A DNA stretch of 64,000 nt from Branchiostoma floridae (taxonomy: Eukaryota; Chordata; Leptocardii; Amphioxiformes; Branchiostomatidae): NCBI RefSeq assembly GCF_000003815.2, contig NC_049982.1, forward strand, positions 11,169,361-11,233,360, in the 5' to 3' direction. Positions within the stretch are counted from its first letter, which is position 1. Each line of letters opens with the position of its first letter. This document shows positions 12,101 to 22,700 of this stretch, piece after piece. The position numbers and the translations under genes were made by a program. The notes beneath the pieces are model-generated. The model was not told the origin of the DNA and searched no databases. It saw only the letters and a program-made list of their open reading frames with translations.

Positions 12101-15100
12101 GAAAGTGTGTCCCGTCCAGGACAACAGTCTGTCTTCACACCCGTCATCGGACAGTCCGTTCACTACAGGGGAAAACCAAGAAGAAATAAGTATATAGTAT
12201 GTATATAGTTGCGACTATCATCTGTCACCATGTGTACGCCTTGTAGCCGACTTATGCAGCTCTCCCTGGTCAACTTGTATTCCTGCACACTTGTGAGTCA
12301 TGGACATCAAACATGGAGAAAAAATACAGACCACTGAGAGGCAAATGCAATAAGTTACATACCGAGATCGCATCTCAAATGCTGAAATACGAAATAGGCT
12401 ACGGTCAAGCAAAACGAAAAGCTCCTAACCACAATATAGAAAACTATTGGTAAATGGTAAGACAAAATAATGTCAGCCCATATGAACTTATATACGCACA
12501 AGTGTGAATGGGGCCAAAACAGCTATAAAAACAGCTATAGAATATCTTTAAGTGTAGTAAAAAAAAAGGAAAAATCTATATGAGACATGGATAAATCGGC
12601 ATAGTTAAGTTCTAAGTGCACATATATGTACATGTAGTCTTTCCCTGTCGAAGTCCATTACGTCAGGGAGGCATAAATAATTTTTCACATTTCTCCTGTA
12701 AAATACTTGGGTGTAAGTAGCCATCGGTATTAATTTGTTCTAGAAGTGAACAGCATATAGCTATTTATACAACCAAAAAACACTGACCGCTGAGATAAAG
12801 CTACAAAAGAGGACGGGAAAAGTACATTTGTATGTCAGACATATCTAGTTTGCTTGTTATAAGCACTGATTTACATTGTCTGTGTCGAATCGTATGATGT
12901 CACGAACACCTTCATACAACCAGCCACACCCAGGTACCAGAGAATTCTACGCTATTGTAAGAGGCTTATTGTAGAATGAATGCCGATATTTATGTTATTT
13001 GTTAACGGAGGACTCTATCAAATTGTAGCTTCAAGATCCTTTCCTGTGTTTTGTTCACCTTCTGCACCACTCGAAGGGTAAGGATACTTTTCAATCTTGT
13101 ATCAACAATGAAGTCCTTTTGTACACCTGGGCCCTTTGGAAGCAGTCAAGCAACCGCAAAGTGTTTCAGACGATGTCAATGACCTACAAGTCATACATCA
13201 AGGACGCCAATTATCTGTTGGTTTTACCCTAGCGGACACTTCAAATAATTATATACCCATCCCTATTGTACCCTAGCGGGCGCCGTGGATAATTATCTAT
13301 ACCGCTGGTGCGTGGCGCTATACCTTTACCCAAATCAGAGTGACGAAAAGCCAACGAGACTTAGGAAAATCACATTGTGGTTGCTACTTTTCACATGCAA
13401 CTGAACCTTATCCGCAATAGTTTTCATTTACATGAATCGTGCAACTCTGCTAATAGGCGTTTTTAAATATTCCCACAGCTAACGGAAAGACACCCAACAT
13501 TGACTAGGATTCATAGAAAAGAATATGCAAACGCAAGACAGTCTGGTGGACAGAACCTTAAGATTGTCACACAGGCCAGGCTGTTAGGACTACACATTAG
13601 ATCGGACCTACGTTGGGATGACCAAGTAGACGTGATGGTGTCTAAAGCCAGCAAGCGTCTCTTCCTCGTCAGTAGACTGCGCCGTTCCGGAGTACCAGCA
13701 TCTGATCTCACCATCATATACTGCGGGTACATTCGTCCCATTCTGGAATATGGTGCTCCCTGCTGGAGTGCCGCACTCACAAGCAAACAGTCTGCAGCCC
13801 TAGAGCGAGTGCAGAAACGTGCCTGCAAAATGATCATTGGACGCCGGTACAATTCCTACTCAGAAACGCTAGAACAGCTCAATCTCCAACGCCTATCAGA
13901 CCGCCGTCGGAACCTGTGTGTTGACTTTGCTACCAAAGTTGAGAAATCCCCACGGTTCTGTTCTTGGCTGCCCCCCACCCGTGCCCAACAGCACGGTAGA
14001 AACATACGCAACTCTGGACAGTACCAGCAGCCTTCTGGGTCAAAGCGCTACAGGACAAGCGCCATCCCGGCCATTGTAGAAACGCTGAACGAACTCTAAA
14101 TGTACTTTACTTCTCAGTCACACTACTACAATTATGGCCTCCTCATGCGGACGTACGAACTCTTTTTTACAAAGTTGTCTTGTTTTAAAAGTCTGTATAA
14201 AGTCAAACCTGTAAATAGCGGGATTTCTTGAACGTAACAAATTTTGTATCACGTCGATTTTGTATTTCAAGTAGTAACTATTGTTTTAACAACGTTCATA
14301 AAGTTTTTCTAATTGATGTACTGTTCATGATTGTTATATCCTCGTAATTCAGCCCCATAGGCTGCCAAGAGGACTATTATGCATATTGCTCAATATTGCT
14401 CAATAAACCAGTCTACTACTACTACTACTACTACTACTGTTTATGCCATTTGAATTGAGGCAAGTAGACCAAGACGAGCTCAAGACAGTCTACTTCATTT
14501 CCCTTGTGTATCATGAGTCAAATACTCGACATTACTGGCAACTAAAGAATTGTGAACAGGAGCATGATAAAATCAGTACTATCTGACAGTGTAAATCGAC
14601 GATCACTTAATGGTAGCCGCAGGTCTAGTGGAACGAACACCAGGGCACAGCCGCCCAGGTGTGGAGCAGACCACGCCCTAAGCTGAATTATACAACAAAA
14701 GATGGACTCTAAGCAAGAAGTGGGTTCTCAGCGAACTCTCACTCATGTCTATACAAACAGTCGCGTCAGTGAATGTTGTTACTCAACCCCTGCCCCTGTG
14801 GTAGATACCGACGGGACTGCCTCACTAGTGCGACATGGTACTGGCTGGTACCGTGATCACTAACGTTGGAACTACAGCGAATCGTTCTGTACTGGTGATA
14901 GTGTACTTTTGTAGAAGACACAATACCATTCCATAATCGCTAGTCAGCGGTCTGGGGATCCAAAAAGGTTTACCAAACTTATCAAGATAACGTAAAAAAA
15001 ATGTTCCTACGAATGATACGTATTGTAAATATGACGTCATAAATGTTTGTTGGGTTCATTTTGTTCATGCCAGCAATTTGTGGTAGATTCTTAGCTGGTA

Positions 15101-16566
15101 CAGAATTGAAGCACATTTTGGTGTAACCACATTAACACTAAAATGTCCAAACCATTTTGTTTTAGCTTCGATCTACGCGCTCCTGTGTATTTCTATCACG
15201 ATGATTGTCATATCAATTGTCAGGATAGTGAACCAGGGATATTCGTCTACTGGTGCCTTTCTTCAAAATATGAAATGTATTTGCTGCTGTAACTTCCATC
15301 AGAAAAGATGATATTCTCGGAGTGACCACCAGGTCTGTGTCAATCGCTCCACTGTTTCTTAAGCTTGTTCCTTTGTTTACACCGCATACCCGGTAAATCA
15401 TGGCATAACACACCAGGTTTGTACAGAAGAGCACAAGCTGCATACCATGACATATTTATTTGATCCACTCACATCGGGAATGATCTCTACTCTCATGACT
15501 ACTAGTATTTTTATAGGTGTGATGGGTTCTTTTACGTGGTCGAGGTGTGACTTCACTAACTGTAAATGCATCTAAATTCACGGAGATTTAATTTCGCGGT
15601 AACGGAAAAGACTGTAGTCAGATACTGTAATGGAAAAAAATGTTCGCAGTGAAGTGGCCACCACGAAAACAGCGAACATAAAACTACAGCAAACATTTCT
15701 GCATTTACAGTATTTAACCTCCTATTCAATGGACTGCCCCTGACCGAATATAACACGGTATACATACTTATTAACACGTGAGTCGAGTGAGAAAAAAGTG
15801 CTTTTCTTAATGGCACAAGACCGGAACATGTCAGGCATACGCGCACAGTACCTCCAGCTTCTGAGTCAACCAACCTTACCACAAGGCCATCGTGCCACCA
15901 TGTTGTTACAGCTTTTCTATTAAATAAGACGGACATTCCTCAACACACTTCGTCACTCGTACTTAAGCCCAGTTCGCATTCAGTATGTCTATTCTAAATT
16001 CATTTGATATTTAATTAAGTACCTCTGAAAGCCAGTTGTTGGGAAAATGAAGGGCCACTTAGCACGACCTCCTTTTCATCAAGCGTACAGAACAAGTCAA
16101 TCGTGATATATTCTGCCAAGTGGTGGAAAACAAGCGTATTTTTCACAACTCTGTCCGCCTAGGTAGCCGAAAAACGCCCCACAGCATGAAAAGACAGTAG
16201 TGTCATATGAAGTCGCTTACAAGCCAGTCATGATTTTCCGTTTATCAAAACATCTATTCACGTCTGTATTCTCAACTTTTTAGTACAAACTGGTGTGTAG
16301 TTTCAGCAGAACTTTATTCAATAAAAAAAATCTGCCTCCCTTTTGGATGGAGATAATAACTTCAAAGATGCCGTTCATTGCCATTCCAGTTTTTGGACTC
16401 TTACTAAGTAGATTATCATTACAGAGTTTGCTAAAGGAAATTTGAATATTCGATTCGCCTTGCCTATAGTACAGGATGGGTACTTACACGGTGTGAATTG
16501 GAGCACGAAGACAGCAGCGAAGGAAAGAAGTCCCACCGCGGTTCCTCCATGTAACAATAGCTCCAT
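160..16566 (-). CDS. Giant SEA-EGF-FN2(x20)-mucin-SEA-EGF transmembrane protein gene
   Basis: This is a single gene read on the minus strand. Coding exons are 16488-16566, 12052-12162, 11508-11635, 11340-11398, 10900-11060, 10407-10560, 10194-10246, 6170-10039, 5836-5904, 3232-5475, 2984-3099, 2630-2688, 2199-2353, 1699-1864, 1371-1423, 925-1054, 680-800 and 314-427. Every junction has a GT donor, an AG acceptor and matching phase, and the exons sum to 7842 nt, exactly 2614 codons. A tentative last exon at 160-180 adds six residues and a stop. Order in the protein: signal peptide 1-26, SEA about 70-180, EGF to 247, Thr/Ser/Pro linker, FN2 array about 330-1535, Thr-rich link and mucin about 1539-2308, SEA to 2419, EGF to 2491, transmembrane helix about 2496-2523, cytoplasmic tail. 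The family knowledge points to a cell-surface mucin or matrix receptor. The function is not known. Least certain are the link from exon 1 across a 4.3-kb intron and the last exon. Confidence 0.85.
314..1054 (-). CDS. Transmembrane helix and cytoplasmic tail exons
   Basis: Exon 925-1054 encodes IILYIIIGSCAGGLLIIL followed by TAVSWIAIMV, a membrane-spanning helix, then a basic stop-transfer stretch KRSRNKSLARMY. Exon 680-800 encodes a polar tail with a YGYSKDPFMRSL segment. Exon 314-427 encodes WNKQLGRTNESFLYQPEYQR and then a Glu/Arg-rich stretch ending ELLSK. Junction phases are 2, 0 and 0. A small terminal exon at 160-180 (IVQIRL, then TAA) follows the acceptor CCTTTGCAG, but this is weakly supported and the true end may lie beyond the left edge. 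Confidence 0.8.
1371..3099 (-). CDS. Second SEA-EGF module (five exons)
   Basis: Exons 2984-3099, 2630-2688 and 2199-2353 encode a SEA domain: AIEVQITSQNFTQEL, then LSQLYADVPGFQGIVI, then GSVIAEFDVII and LGNFVVGRLRVEV. Exons 1699-1864 and 1371-1423 encode an EGF-like domain with CYNGGQC and a terminal GDRC. Exon lengths (116, 59, 155, 166, 53) and phases correspond one to one with the first SEA-EGF module (128, 59, 161, 154, 53). Placed just outside the membrane, this is the usual position of SEA-EGF in transmembrane mucins and interphotoreceptor proteoglycans. Confidence 0.9.
3232..5475 (-). CDS. Mucin (PTS) exon with about 24 repeats of 15-16 residues
   Basis: The exon encodes 747 residues made largely of Thr, Ser, Val, Ala, Gln and Pro with no cysteine, as expected for a densely O-glycosylated mucin stalk. 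The first part is irregular. The middle has about 24 copies of a 15-16 residue unit of the type SSVAAQGTTASVGQTT. The last part is irregular again (PSTLRPSTLKPTTESS). A 69-nt Thr/Lys exon at 5836-5904 links it to the FN2 exon. The acceptor (CGTTCGCAG) is just above 5475 and the donor (GTAAGC) just below 3232, and both phases fit. Open frames on the opposite strand are a by-product of the repeat. Confidence 0.9.
3470..4605 (-). repeat. Coding minisatellite, period about 48 bp
   Basis: This is the DNA of the mucin repeat. Most units are 45 or 48 bp. Three consecutive 48-bp frames starting at 3781, 3829 and 3877 are almost identical, showing recent slippage or unequal exchange. Length variation between alleles is likely. 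Confidence 0.9.
6170..10039 (-). CDS. 3.87-kb exon encoding 20 tandem fibronectin type II domains
   Basis: After a Ser/Thr/Pro-rich linker of about 80 residues the exon encodes 20 FN2 domains. Each follows the pattern C-x-F-P-F-x-Y-x(7)-C, then P-W-C-A-W-D, then G-R-W/Y-x-x-C, with the four Cys and the conserved aromatic residues in place. FN2 modules bind collagen or gelatin in fibronectin, MMP2/9 and mannose-receptor proteins. Domains 5 and 12 carry the preceding motif DAWLWD and an insertion (GLGRW, GSGRW). Domains 7 and 10 share a GHW variant. Spacers are acidic and rich in Ser-Gly-Ser-Gly. Domain 4 is diverged, with CQSQFWY in place of CxFPF. No intron interrupts the array, unlike typical FN2 domains that have exons of their own. 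Confidence 0.93.
6851..7229 (-). repeat. 189-bp tandem duplication of one FN2 domain plus spacer
   Basis: The DNA of FN2 domains 15 and 16 with their spacer (63 codons) is nearly identical between about 6851-7039 and 7040-7228. For example, CCATGGTACAGCTTGTGTAC starts at 6851 and again at 7040. The spacer before domain 15 (HPTEAS-ETDASGSGDEEK) is almost the same as that before domain 16. This is the most recent expansion step in the array. Confidence 0.9.
10194..12162 (-). CDS. N-terminal linker plus first SEA-EGF module (six exons)
   Basis: Exon 12052-12162 encodes a short Cys-containing linker. Exons 11508-11635, 11340-11398 and 10900-11060 encode a SEA domain: a PITVKLLGDFMEDL start, a middle helix (SMFKDIQSF) and GSIVVEFDIII, which matches the SEA autoproteolysis consensus G-S-V/I-V-V. 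The domain continues to LGNFTVGEVAF. Exons 10407-10560 and 10194-10246 encode an EGF-like domain with CLNGGAC and a terminal GYRC, preceded by extra cysteines (CDCGELNC). N-glycosylation sequons are present (NDSS, NFTE, NSTL). The SEA fold is known to self-cleave yet hold its halves together on cell-surface mucins; whether that happens here is inferred from the motif. Confidence 0.85.
13500..14440 (+). mobile_element. 5'-truncated non-LTR retrotransposon, reverse-transcriptase C-terminus
   Basis: A 199-codon open frame at 13500-14099 resembles the C-terminal part of CR1/Jockey-type reverse transcriptases: LLGLHIRSDLRWDDQV, then YIRPILEYGAPCW, then LERVQKRACKMIIGRRY. It ends at a stop. About 300 nt later comes an AATAAA-like stretch and a (CTA)n tail at about 14411-14438, a usual 3' end for such elements. 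The endonuclease and the catalytic YxDD region are missing, so this is a dead 5'-truncated copy. It lies antisense in the first intron of the FN2/mucin gene. Confidence 0.85.
15559..15711. mobile_element. Short MITE with ACTGTAAATGCA terminal inverted repeats
   Basis: ACTGTAAATGCA at 15559-15570 is matched by its exact reverse complement at 15700-15711. The interior has partial inverted similarity (TTTCGCGGTAACGG against CAGCGAACATAAAA). The 153-bp size and lack of coding capacity fit a non-autonomous DNA transposon. Confidence 0.7.
16488..16566 (-). CDS. Signal-peptide exon of the SEA/FN2/mucin gene
   Basis: Starting from the ATG at 16566 the exon encodes 26 residues plus one base: MELLLHGGTAVGLL, then a hydrophobic stretch ending FTP. 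It has a strong donor, GTAAGTA, at 16487. The phase-1 end joins the exon at 12162 (acceptor CTGTAG) without breaking the frame. The intervening 4.3-kb intron contains a retrotransposon fragment on the other strand and a MITE. A different first exon cannot be excluded. Confidence 0.65.
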
Positions 16567-17979
16567 GTCTCTTGTGAGGTAGTATAACCCAATAGATATG
16601 TTAGATAGTGCTACGTGTTTTCTTCATCGTCAGAACCGTCACCTGGCCGCCAGGTACAGTATTCTGTCCTATCGGGCACAGTGACGCACACTCAGGTGAG
16701 CCCGCATTAAGTAAGGCGTTACCTCTCGTGGACGTCGCGACCTGGAACAGGTAATCCTGAAGAGGCGCTTAAAGCGCAGCCTCTTGGGCACTTGTCAATC
16801 ATGTCAAGTTTGTTTTGTTAAGCCACTGAGTGGGTTGGGTACCTTACATGCCACGTACCGTCTATATAGGTTACAGTTCAGGATGATTGACCGGTGATAT
16901 CATAGAGTGTGACTCTCAATCTGTTTTTGCAAACCGATACTTCACAACTTTATTCTTACAATTTAGCATCATTTTTTAATTGTACTTATCAACGCTCCTT
17001 TGTATACGAATCAGATTTGGGATGGATACAATCCATTGCATGAAAATCTTACTCAGCAAGTCCCTGCACAAAGCCATTCACTTTGTTGACCCCTGACCTC
17101 GCCACAAGGTCAAGTCAATCTTTGACAAGCTACAGACGCTCAGCGCCTAATTTGGATTGATATGCAGTCAGATGGGATCAGAAAATTCAGAAGAACGCAG
17201 AAAATATCCAAGATATGATAATGGGACGTTTTTCAGACAGACGATTTTGCAGGTGCCTACCCATTTGCGTAATGGAATAGCCCGTAACCTCCTTGGGCAC
17301 ATGAGACAAGTGCACTCCCCACGTAAGTATCATGGTGTCTATATTTGATATCACGGCATTAGATATCAACTTAAGTCAGTCCAATGTGATGTGTAGCCTT
17401 ACATCTTAACACACTACAAAACCGCCCACGGTCTACTTCAGCATTATCATGGTCCCCCCGAGTGTGTTGCATATATGGTCGCGCGCAGGTCATTTACTAG
17501 TATGATGTATTATAGTATACCCACAGTGCGCGAACAATTGTACATTGTCATTACTACAAACCGCCACATAGACAGTATGTACTTGTAGTACATTCCAGTA
17601 CTGATGAAAGAGACACATACTGTTCTGGACTGAAGTAATCCAGATTTTAGAGGACAAGATACATGCAGTCGAGAGATGATCCTTGTTCGGGCTACCTTCT
17701 GGTCTCGGTCCGCCATATTGATATTCCTAAATGTTTCGCTGTGAAAGAGCACTCAAAATATCGATATGGGGGTCATGCTGGTAATTTAAAAAAGTCCTAC
17801 TTGACGATTCATGACAGTTGACGTCACAGAACGTTATGAACATTTAATTCTTATGATTGACTGAGTGATCATTTACGAGAGCGATTTTGCTCAAAGCAGA
17901 CGTGTTACTTCCGGGTGTGCCTTGTACCTAGCCTGGAATCCAGCTAATACATGTAGTTGTATCTTAGCGCACAGCTGAC
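16567..17979. other. Intergenic, no gene seen
   Basis: This lies between the start of the minus-strand FN2/mucin gene and the plus-strand methyltransferase gene, so it should hold two divergent promoters. I recognise no TATA box or other decisive element. Confidence 0.5.
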
Positions 17980-19131
17980 ATGCAGAGTTTCAAAGAGGCG
18001 TTTTCCCGACACTTACGTCACCCTTCTACGGGACCTGTGGGTTGGCTGGTTAAGGTAATCTATACTTACGTACTTCTCAACGTTCTGTGTCTTTTGAATC
18101 AGTTGGAAATGTAGCAGAATAAGTATGATGGAAGATTCGTATTTGTAGGACAAGAAAACGATAATCTTCACAGCTTTTCATTGTGCATTTTCAATTTGAC
18201 ACAGCATATTCTTGTAAGGACGAACCGGTACTTGGAGAAAGAGGCAGCCAGACTATTGGGTATCCAGCCACATGACAGAGTACTAGAGGTCGGGTTTGGA
18301 CCGGGACTGGGACTGCAGTACGCCCTGGAACACATAGGCGGCGGTAGGGATGAGAGAAAAATGCTCACGGTGTTCGCTATCCTATCTCCATGGACATACT
18401 TTTTTGGATGTCTGTGTGTGTGTCTAAGTTTCCGGATTTTTTATAGTCAGCATAACTCAAGAACCTTCTGATGGATTAAGATGATACTCGGTATGTGGGT
18501 GGGTGTTAAGAACACGAAGGTCAAGGTGAATTTTAAGTCCCGTACTATGTGACCTTGGTACTACAGGAGAACTTGTATTTTTTTGTATCTTTTAACCTCA
18601 ACATGCTATCGTCTTGTTATGTTGGTTTCGGGGCACTTTATCGTTTGTAAACGGCCAGACGTTTAGCACTTATATGGTAATATATATGCATTTTTTTTTC
18701 CAGATGGCCGCGGAAAGGTGTATAGGCTAGAGATATCTCCTGAAATGATACACAGCGCCACCAAGCGACTCCACCGGCACATTGCATCTGGCAAGCTCCA
18801 TCTCACCCTGGGTAACGTGATGAATCTCCCGTATCCAGACAACTCCATGGACCGGATCTTCCACGTCAACTGCTACTACTTCTGGGATGACTTAGATCAG
18901 GGGTGCAAGGAGTTGAACCGAGTCCTGTCGCCAGGAGGCGCCATGATCACCACCATGGACTATAAAACGTTGAAACTGTCCATCAAGAGGGATTTGAACG
19001 CGTACGCGGATAAATATGACCCATATGCATACATGAAGTCACTGGAACAGACAGGGTTTACGGGGGTCCGTATGGAACACCTTAAAGATGGGGTCAAAGA
19101 TTTTGAGGCGATCTTTGCTTGTAAAGAATGA
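17980..19131 (+). CDS. Small class I SAM-dependent methyltransferase, copy 1
   Basis: There are three exons: 17980-18054, 18205-18343 and 18704-19131 (642 nt, 213 residues). The protein starts MQSFKEAFSRHLRH and has GPVGWLVK at the first exon end. Exon 2 has methyltransferase motif I, VLEVGFGPGLGL. Exon 3 has motif II-like KVYRLEIS, the acidic/aromatic HVNCYYFWDD and RVLSPGGAM before the C-terminal strands. This is the methyltransferase type 11 fold that binds S-adenosylmethionine. No signal peptide is seen, so it should be cytosolic. The substrate cannot be told. The N-terminal GPVGWLVK and the overall order recall small bacterial methyltransferases of the YdaC type, by memory only. The same exon structure recurs in copy 2 at 28.8 kb, which supports the splice choices. 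Confidence 0.88.
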
Positions 19132-19719
19132 CGTTTTCAAACAGGCATTAAGGTACAAATAGGCTCAATTGCCAAAGACATGCTGTGAGTGTTAGGTAAA
19201 AGAGCTACATAAACAGTTAACAACTGCTGATCTAATCTTTGTACTGTGCGTGAGTTTAGTGAAAAGAAAAATGTCCATATCAAAGATGTTCTAATATAAG
19301 GTATAGCTTGCATATTTCACGGATCACTATGATAATATTGCACGCAAAGAAGTTTACAACATCAACGGGTACCCAAACTTGTAGTTGTTTCATCAGCTCT
19401 ACGTTTTATATAGAGTGAAAAAATGCGTGTACGTCATTGGATGACGTCACGTTGGCGGTGACGCTGTGTTGTATATTGCATTTGTATGACCATTAACTTT
19501 TCATAAAAAAATATACAAGTATGACTAGTAAAAAGACAACAAAACACACAAATGAATGAGGCTTAAAAAGATTTTTTATCGATAAAAATTCTTCGTTGAG
19601 CTCTTTATAAAAAGCCCGGCCACAGCTACGCCGCCAACTTGCCGCAGCCACATTGAAATACGATATTAAACGACGTATGAAATATTACAACAAGAAACTT
19701 CCCATTTCACAGGAAAGTG

Positions 19720-19725
19720 TTTAAT
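19720..19725 (-). promoter_or_regulatory. Candidate polyadenylation signal ATTAAA
   Basis: ATTAAA reads on the minus strand about 50 nt after the TGA of the coiled-coil gene. It is the commonest variant of AATAAA. Confidence 0.4.
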
Positions 19726-19775
19726 ATTCCTTTCATGTCAATTGAATCCATGTGTTGACTTTTCTTCATTTCTGA

Positions 19776-22700
19776 TCACGGAATAGTCACACCGCATTCA
19801 TACCATTTCCCGTAGAAGTACGCACTGTGTCCAGCGCCGATAGGCCCGAACGTGAAACTTTCACCACGGTCATGCCGACGAAAACCTACAAATACAAAAT
19901 AGGGGAATTGTTATACAGCATGAAAAATATATAATAGATATGGACATCATAACAGGTGATGATTTATTCTGACATCAAATTTCTCTCGATTTAGCCCGTA
20001 AAAGGAAGTACAGGTTTTGCGTAGTCAGTAAGCACAGTATGAATTTCTATCTTAGCAAAGAACAGTTGCAAAATCTAGATAGTACATCATGACAGATAAA
20101 AATAAAACATACCACACTTAGTTTGCATAGTTTCTTACTAAAGGGTGATATTTACTCTCCAAGCAGAGGTTGGTGGAAAAAGTCGTGACCTTTCCGGAAA
20201 AGTCGGCCGATAAAAAACGAATGAAAGGAAATGGTCACAATTTTTCCTCCAACCTCTCCTTGGGGAGTAGTGATATGCACCAACCTTGCCCATAGCAGCT
20301 CCCAAAGAAGCCGTCAACGCTAACTGCTGCGTCATCCGGCGCGCCCACCAGTTCGCAGTGGTCCTGTCCACTCCCGTTTCCGTCTGCGATGTTGCTGAAC
20401 GTCCCCGTCAGGCTGTCGCTCAGGAAGAGCTTGTATCGCGTGGGAGAGCACAGGATGGCGCCGACAATGAGAGGCTTGCCCCCGTGTGTGTAGCTGGTGG
20501 ACTTGACGTATCGATCACCGTGGCAGGTGGTGCAGCTGTCGTCATAGTCGAATTCGTACTGCTGCCACGTGTCGGTTACGTCTGGGATGTGATGATGTTA
20601 TTGGAAAGAATGTTATAGAGAATAATACTACAACATTTTTATGTATTACATAATGGAGAAAATATCAACCCTTTCATATTTTGAATGACTGAAAATTTAG
20701 AATGCGGGGCGAATACTCTCAAAAACCCGATTTTCTCATCTTAATTGTAGCAGACCCGCTATATATGTTCTTGTTGTTCGGCGTCATTCAGCAATACATG
20801 TATTTGCAGATCCAACAATTATCCATAGACCCCCTTAGTGTTGAACGTTCCAACCGTGGATGTCGGGAATAAGTAGCGATAGGATTCTCTATGAATGGAG
20901 GGATTACTTTTTCTTCAAGGGGCCATTTTCTCCATATAAAATGGAAAAAAATCTCGACCACTACAGAAACATAGAATCGTAGAAAAGGCCGCAAAAAGCT
21001 AATCTCCAAGCAGATCCTACGGTGCCATAAGATAGTATCAAAGCTGGCCAAGGAATGTAGCCGGCTAAGGTAGTCAAACAGGCACCGGAGAAGTTTGATA
21101 CTATACATTACGCACCGTGGATCTGGTTGGAGATTAGCAAAAAGCAACAAAATAACCCCCAACTGAAATGGAAAAAGGAATTCCTATACATCTCTCACCA
21201 GGTGCGTACAGTGACCTGTTGCATGTCTGCAGATCTTGCGTCAGCTGGTCCAGCTGCAGCTGCAGCTGAGCCACACCGCTCTGCTCCCCCTGCAGCTGCT
21301 GCACGATGGCGGCCAGGCCTGCCATCTGCTGGTGGTACACCTGCACCAACATGGCGTCCGCGCTGCCGGAATAAACAGGTGAGAAACAGTCGTACGGCTG
21401 AACTGACGTATAGGAAGAGGAACCTTTAAAAAAACTGGACTCGTAGCACAGCCTGTACATAATTATTCCAGTACCAAAGAATGATAGGTTGATGTATCTC
21501 GACCATTTTAGGTTTCTTGACCATTTTAGGTATATGAATGAATGAATGAACTTTATTGCACGACATTTGTACATGGTACAATGTAAGGCAACGTAATAGA
21601 TAAATTTGTACAATGGCACTCGTCTTAGTTCTATAACTATATAAGTACAGGAATGTGAGCATACATGGCATATTGACAAAGTGTATAATACAACTTAAAC
21701 GGTATGATGTACTGTCGTCCAAGTGGGCATCATGGCTCTAAGGCATGCAAATTAGGTACATGGGCCCATGTTTTAATGCACATACCCAGGAAATAACCCG
21801 ACGTAGATTTTGTTGATCAAAATTCTAGACTCATATGCAATAACTCAAAGCGGAAGAAGTGATAACCACAAGATGATGCACTTGGCAACAAAATGTTAGA
21901 TTTCAGTACAAGGGATGGTGTACGACAATAGGCTTTCGTGAGACTAAATTATACAGCAGTGAAGCATAAAGGTGTAGAGGTAATCTCCATATATGATTAC
22001 CTGTCTTGATGTAACTGTGCCAGTAGCCCAGCCAGGGACAGTATGTCATTCCGGATGTTGTTGAAGTAGCTCGTCAGCAGGAGCTCCCTGTCTGCCTGCA
22101 GCACAGCCAGTTTGGCGGTCAGATTGTGGATGTCAACAATCACCGCCTGGAGATCAACAGTGCTGTGGGTCCTGTAGATCAAGCAGACCATTCAGAACGA
22201 ACAACCAGAGCTTTATATACGAGTTCAACTGAGCACAAATATGTCGGTCAATTAAGTGAAATGATATGTTAGGAGGAAATACAGTCCAGTTTTCTTTCTT
22301 TTTAATGAGTTTGCGCAGTGGAAGGCCCTTGGCCACCTCTGGGCACCGAACTCAATGTAGCTGCGTCTCTTCTCCCTAAAGGTGGGGTCACACCTGCGTA
22401 TATATTTAAGTCCGTATGAGGCGTGCATGGGCACGGGAGTATTTGCCTCCACCAGGCCCCACAGGTCGTTGGAAAAATAATAGAAATTGGACAAACGTAA
22501 ACAGGTAACATGTCAGACGAGTTAGCTGGGTCGCTAACCATACTTCTCGGTCAACTAACTCATCTGGCATGTTATGTATCTATATTTGCCCAATTTGTAC
22601 TATTTTTCTCGCGACCTGAGAAGCCTGGTAGAGACAAAGAGCTTCATACGCACCTCAAACGGACTTAAATATATACGCATGTGTAACCCCATCTTTAGTC

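Larger units (their letters stand above)
12163..16487 (-). other. First intron of the FN2/mucin gene, transposon-rich
   Basis: The 4.3-kb intron holds a plus-strand non-LTR retrotransposon fragment (13.5-14.4 kb), a MITE (15.56-15.71 kb) and AT-rich sequence. I see no coding exon of the host gene inside it. Confidence 0.6.
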
